Of a stretch of DNA of 17,208 nt, positions 1 to 8,233 are shown piece after piece. Made by a program: the position numbers and the translations under genes. How positions within the stretch are numbered: position 1 is the stretch's first letter; each line of letters opens with the position of its first letter. Origin of the DNA: Crenotrichaceae bacterium (lineage in GTDB: Bacteria; Pseudomonadota; Gammaproteobacteria; Methylococcales; DRLZ01); the NCBI GenBank assembly GCA_011322755.1, contig DRLZ01000339.1, positions 1 to 17,208 on the forward strand, in the 5' to 3' direction. The notes under the pieces were generated by a model. That model had not been told where the DNA came from, made no database searches, and saw nothing but the letters and a program-made list of their open reading frames with translations.

Positions 1-36
1 AACATCAATAGGTTATAGACTTTCATGTGTTACATA

Positions 37-2250
37 TTAGTTTTCCCGACTCAGCCTTGGCACCACCACAAATCGCTTGAAGTAATTCCATAATAATGCG
101 CGCTTCAAATCCTCTGGCACAGTTGTTAACGCCAGATATCCTGACCAAATGCGTCGCCAATGCTTCTGCATCTCAGTATAACCACTGTTGTTTAATACCT
201 GATCAAGATAAACAGTCACCGCATCATGCGCCAGCGCTGCATGACCAGTCGCCAGATTATCAATCGACAAATGTAAACTGACAATACTTGAATCAATTCC
301 CCAATAGTCTAACTCATCAACCAAACGGCGATAGGTTGAACCGAGCCCGCTTAATTCGATCGCAAGATTCAAGCCGATAATTTCAGCCTCAAAACGACTT
401 GGAAATTGAGATATCGCCAAAAAGAAAACTGGCAAATCAAATGCAGAGTCGAGAAACCCTCGATGTTGTGAAAATTCTTTCGTAGTAAATTCAGGCAGTT
501 GAATCTGTGTACTTTCCAGTAGTTGACGATAAACATTGGCATGGTTCCAGTCATCACGTCCATCACCAATTTCGTCTGCATAAATACGCGTCAAGTACCT
601 CGAGATCAAATGCTGATGATTCCCTGCATTCGATATATTTTGCAGCCAGCTGCCATCCACCAGAAGCACAGGGGCAAATTGCTCAATTCCCCAAAGATAA
701 ACTGTTCGAGCAAGTTTAGGAGGAGCAACAAATTGCTGATACTGATCTGCTTCCGCCCGGTATATCTTCTGAATTTGCTGATCAAACGCAGTCTCACTGA
801 ATTCAATACAACGCAGGTGAATTGGTTTAATTCGGTTCATCACAGCGCGTGCTTTTTTCAAATGTCTTGAAACATAATGATAGGCAGCATTCAGACACTG
901 CGGGTTGTTTTCCAAATTGAGTAATTCGTAATACAGCTGCCGGGTTGAATCATCACTTCGTTTGGCAAGACCAAGGTGGTTTTCTACTGCAGATGTTTCC
1001 AGACTAAAAGATTGATTCACATCACTCACCGATCTCAACTCAACCTTGATTGCTTCCAGTCGATCTACGAGTTGTTGCAGTTTGAGGTAATCTGATGCGA
1101 TAAGACTTGTGTCATCGAAAACAGATGTGTCACTAAAGAAACGGCGCATTTGCGCATTCTGGTAATCCGGGTTATCCGCGTTCAATATTTCTCTGGCAAG
1201 ACGCTCGGCAAGCAATGGTTCATTGTTAAACCAGTTATCCAGTTGATGACCACAAAGTGTGATCTTTGCCGAGAGATTATCTTTATCCGCCACCTGCGGT
1301 TCGTTGCTCACAAAATCGCACCACGCAGATTGAATCTGCTGGCTTTGTCGATGCAGCGCGTTGACCAGACCCCGCTCAGCACCAATATACAAAAACACCC
1401 CTCTTCCCAGTCGTCGCCAAAATTCAGGACGCTGTTGAATGTGTTGCTCTTCAATACAAGCAGAAACCGCTTGAACAGCCAGTTCGCGCGCACTCTCCAT
1501 CTGTGAAGTCTGAAGATACGTATTCAGTGACCCGGGGACTTGTGACCCAGAACCTGCCTTGTGACTTATTAATTGCAGTGTTGTTGATAAACCAAAACAA
1601 TGCGCCAATGTATAACCCAGTATTTCCGGTAAATAATGGATTGGCAACTGCGCCAGACATAAACCCGTCACTGGCGCAATAAATGCCGCATCCACAAACC
1701 CGGGATGAGACGCAAACAAGTGAGTGTATGTCTCCGGCAACGTCATGTTAAAATCTTCCAGAACCTGCTTGAAAAGTGAGACACGTTTAGTCGTACTGGT
1801 ATCATTTCCAAAACAGCCACGATATAACTGGAACATTAATGCCGCTGTCCCAGTGTGAGCCTGGGCTGCATTGCTTGCCGATTGCAGCCAACACAGTTCA
1901 ACCAGAGCAAACGGTGCAGACTGGCGGATTGCACCGCGCAACCCGGATGAAGCCGATAAGTTCTTGAGCCGCAAGTTTGTTTTTAACAACGCTAATTCAA
2001 CCTGGATTTGATCGGGTTGTCCTGAAAATAAATCTTCCTGAGGTAACATACCCAGCTGCTTATCGAGATAAGCTTTTGCGATCTCATATTTTGCTGGACA
2101 ATTGTCTGGATGCATTAAACGGTAAAAGAGCTGGCGATCATCTGCTGTTGTCAATGCCTGGCTAGTTTCAGAACTGAATGCTGCATCGTTCGGGACTGAC
2201 GCGGATGGCGTCAACCGTGTCAGCATCGATTTGAAAACGTGCATAACCAC
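37..2250 (-). CDS. Duplicated haem-oxygenase-like iron-containing redox enzyme (HDO family)
   Basis: 737 residues made of two homologous helical domains, about 35-290 and 435-705, of the 'iron-containing redox enzyme' (Haem_oxygenas_2) type. The second domain carries plausible diiron ligands: E560, H570, E623, H660, D664 and H670 (the last could be H675). The first aligns without gaps at the opening ligand helix but has C146 and R156 in place of E560 and H570. It keeps only E209 (equivalent of E623) and lacks the H/D/H cluster, so it looks like a non-catalytic partner domain. Relatives (UndA, BesC, SznF central domain) oxidise fatty acids, amino acids or amines with O2; the substrate here cannot be read. 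The gene starts 3 bases after the carbamoyltransferase stop, so the two are probably co-transcribed. GTG at 2250 has AAGG seven bases upstream; ATG at 2244 is an alternative start. Family assignment is good; reaction is unknown. Confidence 0.82.
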   Translation of the reverse strand: MVMHVFKSMLTRLTPSASVPNDAAFSSETSQALTTADDRQLFYRLMHPDNCPAKYEIAKAYLDKQLGMLPQEDLFSGQPDQIQVELALLKTNLRLKNLSASSGLRGAIRQSAPFALVELCWLQSASNAAQAHTGTAALMFQLYRGCFGNDTSTTKRVSLFKQVLEDFNMTLPETYTHLFASHPGFVDAAFIAPVTGLCLAQLPIHYLPEILGYTLAHCFGLSTTLQLISHKAGSGSQVPGSLNTYLQTSQMESARELAVQAVSACIEEQHIQQRPEFWRRLGRGVFLYIGAERGLVNALHRQSQQIQSAWCDFVSNEPQVADKDNLSAKITLCGHQLDNWFNNEPLLAERLAREILNADNPDYQNAQMRRFFSDTSVFDDTSLIASDYLKLQQLVDRLEAIKVELRSVSDVNQSFSLETSAVENHLGLAKRSDDSTRQLYYELLNLENNPQCLNAAYHYVSRHLKKARAVMNRIKPIHLRCIEFSETAFDQQIQKIYRAEADQYQQFVAPPKLARTVYLWGIEQFAPVLLVDGSWLQNISNAGNHQHLISRYLTRIYADEIGDGRDDWNHANVYRQLLESTQIQLPEFTTKEFSQHRGFLDSAFDLPVFFLAISQFPSRFEAEIIGLNLAIELSGLGSTYRRLVDELDYWGIDSSIVSLHLSIDNLATGHAALAHDAVTVYLDQVLNNSGYTEMQKHWRRIWSGYLALTTVPEDLKRALLWNYFKRFVVVPRLSREN

Positions 2251-2253
2251 AAA

Positions 2254-4026
2254 TCAGCCTTGAATTGCCAACATAAACTCTGGTTTGATAATCATGTAAT
2301 CATCAATCACCAGGACGTCAAGCCCCGTCGTGTAAAACACGCTGACAGCATCTTCAACAGTATGAATAATCGGCTTACCCATGACATTAAAACTGGTATT
2401 CAACAACAAAGGTATACCGGTAGCAGTTCTAAATGCTTCAATGAGTTGATAAAAACGCGGGTTCCAATGATGTTTCACAGTTTGCAAGCGACCTGTTCCA
2501 TCCACATGAACGACAGCAGGCACCTTCTCACACACTTGTTCTTTAAATTTAAGCGTCCGTTCCATGTAAGGGGATTGCTGATAATTTTCGAAATATTTGT
2601 CACCGTATTCATCAAGTATCGAGGGTGCAAACGGCCTGAACTGTTCACGGAATTTGACACGATTATTGATCTTGTCGCGCATGGATCCTTGCCTGGGATC
2701 TGCCAGTATCGATCGATTTCCCAGCGCACGCGGACCATATTCTGCTCTACCCTGTACCCAGCCAACCAGGGCGCCCTGCGCTAACAGTTTTGCAGTTTCA
2801 TCAGCTATTGTTTGCGGATAATGGAACACCTGCGAGTGTTGCCCAAACTTCAATAATCGTTGTAAAGCATGTGTGTCGATAGATGAACCCAGGTAAGGTG
2901 TTAATGTCTGGGCGTTCCATTGTGCATGAGGATGATCTTGTTGGTAAGCAAGATAAGCAGCTCCAAGCGCTGTACCATCATCCCCAGGCGCCGATGGAAT
3001 ATGCACTGACTGAAAAGCTGTTTCAGCCAGAATTTTCCCGTTCAATGAAGAATTCAACAAACACCCGCCACCAAGTACCAGATTATTTGAACCACTCCGG
3101 GATGAAAAATGATTTAACAATGCCAGCATGAAATTTTCAAATACATGTTGTCCTGTACAGGCGATATCTTCTATTTGAATAGACTTGTCCTCAATCAATT
3201 GCTCGATTTTTGGAAAACCACTGTGGATTGCGGCAAGGTTTTGCTTAAAGCCTAGCCCCCTCACGGCTAACATCGGCTTCAATAGTGCGCAGACCTCAGC
3301 ATTAACCTCCCCATAAGCAGCCAGCCCCATGACTTTCCATTCCTCACCTTTAATCCAGTCAAAGCCGCATAATTCAGTCAGACGCATATAAAAAAAACCC
3401 AGACTCTCGATACCTGATATTTCTTTTACACGTTTGATTTTGCCATTGTTGTACTGATAGAAGGCACTGGAGCCATGATCTCCAAATGAATCAACGATAA
3501 CACAGGCGGCATGCTCATAAGGACTGCTATAACACGCAACAGCCGCATGACAGAGGTGGTGATTAAAATCCACAATGCTGATATGTGCATCAGGCTTGAG
3601 TTCGCGTAACATTCTAACCAGATTCAGACCACCTCCAGCCATGCTGTACTTCTGACAGGCCAGCATGTGTAACAGTTTATATTTTGGCAAAAAAGTCGAT
3701 AATTTCTTATGCCTGGAAAGCGTTAATCCAGCCGGACTGAAATAACCGGCCAGCCACCACATGATTTCGTACCAGGGCCGTTGTTTATTCCAGTTGCGGG
3801 CAATCACAAAATCTGTCACATTTTCAGCATAGTGACTGATCAACTCTGAAATCTGTGTCAAGCTGTCGGGATAACAATTCAAGCCTCTTTTGTACTGCAG
3901 ACAACGTTCTGTTGCTTCAGCAAACAGCACAGCCCCCTGATCATCAATAATTGCTATTGCAGGATCGTGGTAGGTCGTACACAGACCAACATAGCAGGTT
4001 TTATTTTGGTTTTTTTGATTTGCCAT
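2254..4026 (-). CDS. Carbamoyltransferase (NodU/CmcH family)
   Basis: 590 residues, normal length for the NodU/CmcH/TobZ family, which transfers the carbamoyl group of carbamoyl phosphate through a carbamoyl-adenylate to a hydroxyl or amine of a natural product or sugar. The N-terminal Kae1-like ATPase domain shows HHLCH at 156-160 (metal-binding HxxxH), a phosphate-loop aspartate region near D179-D183, a glycine-rich GGGCLLNS at 319-326, and PGDDGTALGAA at 347-357. The C-terminal carbamoyl-phosphate domain has GRAEYGPRALGNRS from 426, followed by ADPR, and LLNTSFN at 541-547. All signature segments look intact, so the enzyme should be active. It is cytoplasmic. It leads a two-gene minus-strand unit with the haem-oxygenase-like protein and is divergent from the AlkB-like gene across 39 bases. 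This suggests carbamoylation of a product oxidised by its neighbours; that link is inference. Confidence 0.93.
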   Translation of the reverse strand: MANQKNQNKTCYVGLCTTYHDPAIAIIDDQGAVLFAEATERCLQYKRGLNCYPDSLTQISELISHYAENVTDFVIARNWNKQRPWYEIMWWLAGYFSPAGLTLSRHKKLSTFLPKYKLLHMLACQKYSMAGGGLNLVRMLRELKPDAHISIVDFNHHLCHAAVACYSSPYEHAACVIVDSFGDHGSSAFYQYNNGKIKRVKEISGIESLGFFYMRLTELCGFDWIKGEEWKVMGLAAYGEVNAEVCALLKPMLAVRGLGFKQNLAAIHSGFPKIEQLIEDKSIQIEDIACTGQHVFENFMLALLNHFSSRSGSNNLVLGGGCLLNSSLNGKILAETAFQSVHIPSAPGDDGTALGAAYLAYQQDHPHAQWNAQTLTPYLGSSIDTHALQRLLKFGQHSQVFHYPQTIADETAKLLAQGALVGWVQGRAEYGPRALGNRSILADPRQGSMRDKINNRVKFREQFRPFAPSILDEYGDKYFENYQQSPYMERTLKFKEQVCEKVPAVVHVDGTGRLQTVKHHWNPRFYQLIEAFRTATGIPLLLNTSFNVMGKPIIHTVEDAVSVFYTTGLDVLVIDDYMIIKPEFMLAIQG

Positions 4027-4038
4027 GCCGGATATACT
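4010..4038 (+). promoter_or_regulatory. Candidate promoter for the AlkB-like gene
   Basis: TATACT at 4033-4038 matches a sigma-70 -10 box closely and lies 27 bases before the proposed ATG at 4066, leaving a short leader. No good -35 is present; the region 4006-4015 is only T-rich. It sits across the 5' end of the divergent carbamoyltransferase gene, so the two promoters must overlap or share control. Confidence 0.3.
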
Positions 4039-4065
4039 ATTACTTATTCGTCATGAATATAAGCA

Positions 4066-5202
4066 ATGTGCTTGCAAATGCCAAAACAACAACAAATAAT
4101 CAGACCATCCGCATCTCCAGATTTAAGTGCCTTGTTTTTTATCAGCCTCACCTTTCCGGTATTAGCGCTGGTTTTTCTCACCTCTGGTCCACATACAATT
4201 TCAGCTGCGTGCTACTGGATATTACCGTTCTGGTTGATATTATTTGCAGATTTGGTGAAGATCAAGATTAAGCCTGTCAGCAAAACTTCTGATAGCCATC
4301 TCCCTTTCAGCTTGCTGCTTTATCTTCTGGCTGCCTTGCAGATCTGCAACATTTGGTTCATGCTGGAAATGGCTTCACAGCTGGAATGGAGCAATCCTGC
4401 AATGATTTCAACCAGCCTGGTCAACCTACTGGCAATCAAAGTTATTATTGGTACAAGTTCGAGTTTCTCAGGAATCGTAACTGCCCATGAATTGATCCAC
4501 AAAAGAACCTGGTATGACAAATTACTCGGGCGCTTGCTACTCAGTCTGGTTTGTTACGAACATTTTTTCACTGAACATTTACATGGTCATCACTGTAATG
4601 TCGGACGTGAAAACGATCCTGCAACCGCGCGATTCGGGGAAAGTTTTAATGCTTACTGGAAAAGAACTGTGCCTGATCAATTCAAACAAGCCTGGCAACT
4701 AGAAAACAGGCGCATCAAGTTACAAGGGATAAAATTCCCTGCAATATTTCAACACCATGTCTTTCAGGGTATTGTATTTGAAGCTGTGCTGATTCTTTTG
4801 ATCGCACACTCTTTTGGAATTTCTGCATTATTTGCGTTTCTGATTCAGGCACTGGCAGCAATACGCAAACTGGAAGCTGTCAATTATATCGAGCATTGGG
4901 GTCTTGAACGCAGCAGCAACACTAGTCGAAACACAGATATCCTGTCCTGGGAAACCAATTCCTGGTTGACTCTGCACTCGTTACTTGGTTTATCAAGACA
5001 TACCGATCATCACCAGCATCCTGACAAGCCTTACCAGCAACTAGAATATTGTGCCAGTAGTCCGCAACTACCCTATGGTTATTTCGCGACAATATTCTTG
5101 AGTATTTTTGCAAATGCACGATTCCAGTCATTAGCAACTCAGCAACTCCAAATTAACCAGCTGGGGCCATTTCAGCCTCACAATACGCAGAGAGCCGCAT
5201 AA
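4066..5202 (+). CDS. AlkB-type membrane alkane/fatty-acyl monooxygenase
   Basis: 378-residue integral membrane protein with the complete AlkB signature set: HELIHK at 141-146, EHLHGHH at 170-176, NYIEHWGLER at 273-282 (the usual HYG motif with W for Y) and RHTDHHQHP at 311-319. These histidines bind the diiron centre that hydroxylates a terminal methyl of an alkane or fatty-acyl chain at the cytoplasmic membrane, normally with electrons from rubredoxin; no rubredoxin gene is visible here. Hydrophobic segments lie at about 22-40, 45-65, 82-100, 115-135 and 235-262. It is a singleton plus-strand gene, divergent from the carbamoyltransferase. ATG at 4078 is an equally possible start because neither has a clear ribosome site. 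It could supply the hydroxyl that the neighbouring carbamoyltransferase modifies (inference). The substrate is unknown. Confidence 0.9.
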   Translation: MCLQMPKQQQIIRPSASPDLSALFFISLTFPVLALVFLTSGPHTISAACYWILPFWLILFADLVKIKIKPVSKTSDSHLPFSLLLYLLAALQICNIWFMLEMASQLEWSNPAMISTSLVNLLAIKVIIGTSSSFSGIVTAHELIHKRTWYDKLLGRLLLSLVCYEHFFTEHLHGHHCNVGRENDPATARFGESFNAYWKRTVPDQFKQAWQLENRRIKLQGIKFPAIFQHHVFQGIVFEAVLILLIAHSFGISALFAFLIQALAAIRKLEAVNYIEHWGLERSSNTSRNTDILSWETNSWLTLHSLLGLSRHTDHHQHPDKPYQQLEYCASSPQLPYGYFATIFLSIFANARFQSLATQQLQINQLGPFQPHNTQRAA

Positions 5203-5232
5203 CACCTACATTGTCAAAAAATTTCAGGTCCG

Positions 5233-5292
5233 CAAGGTAATCAAGGCCTTGTATCACCACGGTTTAAAATGCTACAGATACATATTACCTTG
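5233..5292. repeat. Imperfect stem-loop (nested inverted repeat)
   Basis: CAAGGTAAT at 5233-5241 is exactly complementary to ATTACCTTG at 5284-5292. Inside it TGTATC at 5250-5255 pairs with GATACA at 5277-5282. The two stems (9 and 6 base pairs) are separated by an asymmetric bulge (5242-5249 against base 5283). The bulge starts another CAAGG copy that can alternatively fold as CAAGG/CCTTG. There is no T-run directly after it on either strand, so it is not a textbook terminator, though its place 31 bases after the AlkB-like stop fits a 3' end structure. Confidence 0.4.
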
Positions 5293-5479
5293 TAATAACA
5301 ACTCATTCTTGCGAACTATTTCCAGTATTCCCCGTCTTAACATACGCTCATCATGTCTGATGAAGTCATGGACGCCAGGAAACATCCACGAATAGGGGGT
5401 TCTCTACCTTCAAAGACTGGTTCTGAGCTTGTGCTGTTTTTATTTCTTAGACACTCAACTCGTTAATTGATAATGACAT
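5272..5479 (-). pseudogene. Possible frame-disrupted small ORF (unrecognised)
   Basis: On the minus strand an open frame begins at ATG 5479. A second open frame from about 5403 ends at a stop at 5272-5274. They join smoothly if one base is added at the run of five C (plus-strand G run 5395-5399). The joined product would be about 69 residues. Its second half (from about 5385) is rich in R, H, E, D and L and looks protein-like rather than random. It ends with LLLQGNMYL. I do not recognise a family. It could be a decayed gene tail, a sequencing indel in a real small gene, or chance open frames in a moderately AT-rich gap. Confidence 0.22.
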
Positions 5480-5508
5480 CTCTCCAGATAATCCCAAGAG
5501 GATTTGTC

Positions 5509-5540
5509 TTGAAAAAACATTCAATGCAAATTGCTATAGA
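5509..5540 (+). promoter_or_regulatory. Candidate extended -10 promoter for the glucan operon
   Basis: TGCTATAGA at 5532-5540 fits an extended -10 element (TG, one base, TATAGA). TTGAAA at 5509-5514 resembles a -35, but the 20-base spacer is longer than ideal, so the extended -10 would have to carry recognition. Transcription would begin near 5547, about 45 bases before the ATG at 5591. Confidence 0.35.
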
Positions 5541-5590
5541 CTATTCGAGCAAGAACCCCTTTAACCCATGTGTCACCTAAACCATTATAA

Positions 5591-8215
5591 ATGACATCGA
5601 AATTACTCACTTTTTTTACCTTAACTCTGTTGGTTATCATAAACCTGAGTATCTGGCGCTATGTCAATAATCCCTTGCAAGTACAATCATGGAACAAAAC
5701 CATCATGGGGATTACTTACGATCCAAGACGCAAAGGTGACAGCCCGAAAAAGAAATCATTCCCGTCAAATCGTCAAATCGATCAAGACCTGGATCTGCTA
5801 GAAGAGATTGTCTACTCAATTCGTACATACAGTGTGAGTGATGGACAGGATCGCATTATTCGGCTGGCACCAAAACATAACTTGAATGTTGCTCCTGGCG
5901 CATGGATTGATGCAGACTTGGATAAAAATCGTCGAGAAATAGAATCACTAATCAAACTAAGCCGGGAGGAAAACCCTAAAATCGTTCGTACTTTTGTTGG
6001 CAATGAAACCATACTACATAAACGCTTACCAACAGAAAAGCTAATTGAATATCTTAGAGAGGTACGAGAGCGGACATGGCGCCCTGTGAGCACATCAGAA
6101 ACCTGGGATATCTGGCTAAAACACCCGGAGCTTGTCGATGAAGTCGACTTTATTGCTGTCCACATCCTGCCATACTGGGAAGGTGTCCCCATCTCTGATG
6201 CTGTTGGCGCCGTATTTGAACGTTTTTATGTAGTACAAAAAGCTTATCCTGGTAAACAAGTTGTCATTACTGAGGTTGGCTGGCCTTCCGATGGTCAGCC
6301 ATATAAAAAAGCGACGGCTTCACTGGAAAACCAGGCAAAGTTTCTGCGCGGTTTTTTGAACAGGGCGAGCGCAGAAAAAATAACTTATTATGTCATCGAG
6401 GCATTTGACCAACCCTGGAAAAAATCGATCGAAGGATCTTCCGGAGCTTATTGGGGTATCTTTGATGCGAATCGTCTGCCAAAATTCCCAATGGAAGGTG
6501 ATGTTTTCGAGTTGCCAGACTGGAAAAAATGGGCAGTTGCCGCCGCCATTGCCAGCATCTCATTAATGATGCTGTTTCTATTTACACGTCAACACCTTAA
6601 ATTACCAGGAAAACTTTTTTTCGGTATTATTGCCAACCTTGCAGTTTCGTTTATTTTCTGGACTGCATCAATTGGCGCGTATCAGTATCAAACCACGGTT
6701 TCATTAATACTCTGGGGCATTCTATTACTACTGCAAAGCATTGCAGTAATGATACTTTTGACTGAAAGTCTGGAAGTCGCTGAAGTGCTATGGCATCGCC
6801 CTGGAAAACGGACATATAAGCCATTTACACCTGATTCACGATACATCTTCCCGAAAGTTTCTTTACATTTGCCAATTCACAACGAACCACCTGATATGGT
6901 GTTACAAACCCTGAGCGGTTTAAATAAACTCGATTATGAGAACCTGGAAGTACTGGTGATTGACAACAACACCACAGATCCTGAAACCTGGAAATCGGTT
7001 GAAAAAGAATGCCAAAAGCTTGGTGAAAAGTTTCGTTTTTTTCACCTCGAAAACTGGCCTGGTTATAAAGCCGGAGCGATGAATTATGGACTGCAACAAA
7101 CAGCTGGCGATGCCAGTATTATTGCCGTTATTGACAGTGATTATATTGTTTCACCTGACTGGTTGAAACGCATGGTTCCATACTTTGATGATGAAAACAT
7201 TGGCTTTGTACAATCACCACAGGATTATCGGGACTTACATCAAAGTCTCTTTAAATCTTGCTGTTATTGGGAATATGCCGGTTTCTTCAATATTGGCATG
7301 GTGCAAAGAAATGAATACAACGCGATTATTCAGCATGGAACCATGACCATGATCAGAAAATCAGCGTTTCAGAACGTTGGAAACTGGTCAGAATGGTGTA
7401 TTACAGAAGATAGCGAACTCGGACTGCGTCTGTTTGAGGCTGGTTACGATTCAGTGTATATAAAAGATTCATTCGGTAAAGGTCTAATGCCTGACACAAT
7501 ATCTGGTTACATGACACAAAGATACCGCTGGGTCTATGGCGCCATGCAAATCATTAAACATCACTGGCGTCATTTTCTTCCAGGCAAACATTCTTCACTC
7601 ACCAAAGCCCAACGCTATTATTTTATCGCGGGCTGGCTGCCCTGGTTTTCTGACGCATTGGCATTATTGTTTACCATCACCAGTATCGTTCTAACCGCTT
7701 TGATTGTTTATGACCCACTGCATAGTGAGCTGCCGCTGTATGCATTCCTGTTACCCACGATCGGCATGTTCAGTTTTAAAATACTGCGTGGGCTATGGCT
7801 CTACGGAGCTCGCGTTGATTGTACACTGGCAGAATCCCTTGGAGCAGCCCTGGCTGGATTGTCGTTAACCCATACCGTTGCCAAGGCAACCATACAAGGT
7901 CTGCTGACTAAGGGTAAACCGTTTATGCGAACACCAAAGCTGGAAAAACAAAATCCGGTTTTGCGCGGACTGGCAACTATCTGGCAAGAGCTGTTCATTT
8001 TAACTCTTCTCATAACAGCAATTATCGCCATGTCTTCACTGGAACATTTTGACAACCTGACCGGGGAGCTATGGATTCTGGTGTTGACAGTACAAGCCGT
8101 TCCTTATTTTGCCACTGTGGTCACATTATTGCTAAGCCTGAGAGATAACTATCTTCCCTCCAGACAACCTGGTAATAAAGTCAACCAGAACAGTTTGTCT
8201 GGCCTTTCCAATTAA
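5591..8215 (+). CDS. ndvB: NdvB-like bifunctional beta-1,3-glucan synthase (GH17-GT2)
   Basis: 874 residues. A signal-anchor helix (4-22) is followed by a GH17-like domain (about 36-300) with both expected catalytic glutamates: E139 in VGNE (acid/base) and E228 in TEVGWPS (nucleophile). Membrane helices lie at about 314-332, 342-362 and 367-390. Then comes a processive GT2 domain: HLPIHNEP at 426-433, DSD at 515-517, TED at 605-607 (catalytic base region) and QRYRW at 643-647 (QxxRW). Further helices lie at about 668-695, 708-730 and 790-855. Proteins of this layout in pseudomonads polymerise UDP-glucose into beta-1,3-linked glucan at the inner membrane while the periplasmic GH17 domain branches or cyclises it. 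It heads a plus-strand operon with the OpgC-like gene 18 bases later. No ribosome site is evident; an 8-codon ORF overlaps the start. The symbol reflects similarity, not proven orthology. Confidence 0.9.
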   Translation: MTSKLLTFFTLTLLVIINLSIWRYVNNPLQVQSWNKTIMGITYDPRRKGDSPKKKSFPSNRQIDQDLDLLEEIVYSIRTYSVSDGQDRIIRLAPKHNLNVAPGAWIDADLDKNRREIESLIKLSREENPKIVRTFVGNETILHKRLPTEKLIEYLREVRERTWRPVSTSETWDIWLKHPELVDEVDFIAVHILPYWEGVPISDAVGAVFERFYVVQKAYPGKQVVITEVGWPSDGQPYKKATASLENQAKFLRGFLNRASAEKITYYVIEAFDQPWKKSIEGSSGAYWGIFDANRLPKFPMEGDVFELPDWKKWAVAAAIASISLMMLFLFTRQHLKLPGKLFFGIIANLAVSFIFWTASIGAYQYQTTVSLILWGILLLLQSIAVMILLTESLEVAEVLWHRPGKRTYKPFTPDSRYIFPKVSLHLPIHNEPPDMVLQTLSGLNKLDYENLEVLVIDNNTTDPETWKSVEKECQKLGEKFRFFHLENWPGYKAGAMNYGLQQTAGDASIIAVIDSDYIVSPDWLKRMVPYFDDENIGFVQSPQDYRDLHQSLFKSCCYWEYAGFFNIGMVQRNEYNAIIQHGTMTMIRKSAFQNVGNWSEWCITEDSELGLRLFEAGYDSVYIKDSFGKGLMPDTISGYMTQRYRWVYGAMQIIKHHWRHFLPGKHSSLTKAQRYYFIAGWLPWFSDALALLFTITSIVLTALIVYDPLHSELPLYAFLLPTIGMFSFKILRGLWLYGARVDCTLAESLGAALAGLSLTHTVAKATIQGLLTKGKPFMRTPKLEKQNPVLRGLATIWQELFILTLLITAIIAMSSLEHFDNLTGELWILVLTVQAVPYFATVVTLLLSLRDNYLPSRQPGNKVNQNSLSGLSN

Positions 8216-8233
8216 TCCACTCAGTGCCTGGAT

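Larger units (their letters stand above)
5203..5590. other. Intergenic region between AlkB-like gene and glucan operon
   Basis: This is the only long stretch without a confident gene. It contains a nested imperfect inverted repeat near the AlkB-like gene end, a possible broken small ORF on the minus strand, and a candidate promoter shortly before the glucan operon. I see no tRNA, no insertion-sequence ends and no classical GC-hairpin plus T-run terminator in it. Confidence 0.6.

Noticed and set aside
523..870. 115-codon plus-strand ORF within the haem-oxygenase-like gene
   Set aside because: Antisense to a well-supported domain, no recognisable family and no upstream signals.
2239..2784. 181-codon plus-strand ORF opposite the end of the carbamoyltransferase gene
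   Set aside because: Antisense to conserved carbamoyltransferase motifs, with an unnatural residue mix; no support as a gene.
4320..4520. Minus-strand ORF inside the AlkB-like gene
   Set aside because: It lies entirely opposite the HELIHK-containing coding sequence and has no domain-like features; it is a shadow frame.
5396..5559. Eight-base inverted repeat GGGGTTCT / AGAACCCC in the gap
   Set aside because: The arms are short and about 150 bases apart; this is expected by chance and has no associated element.
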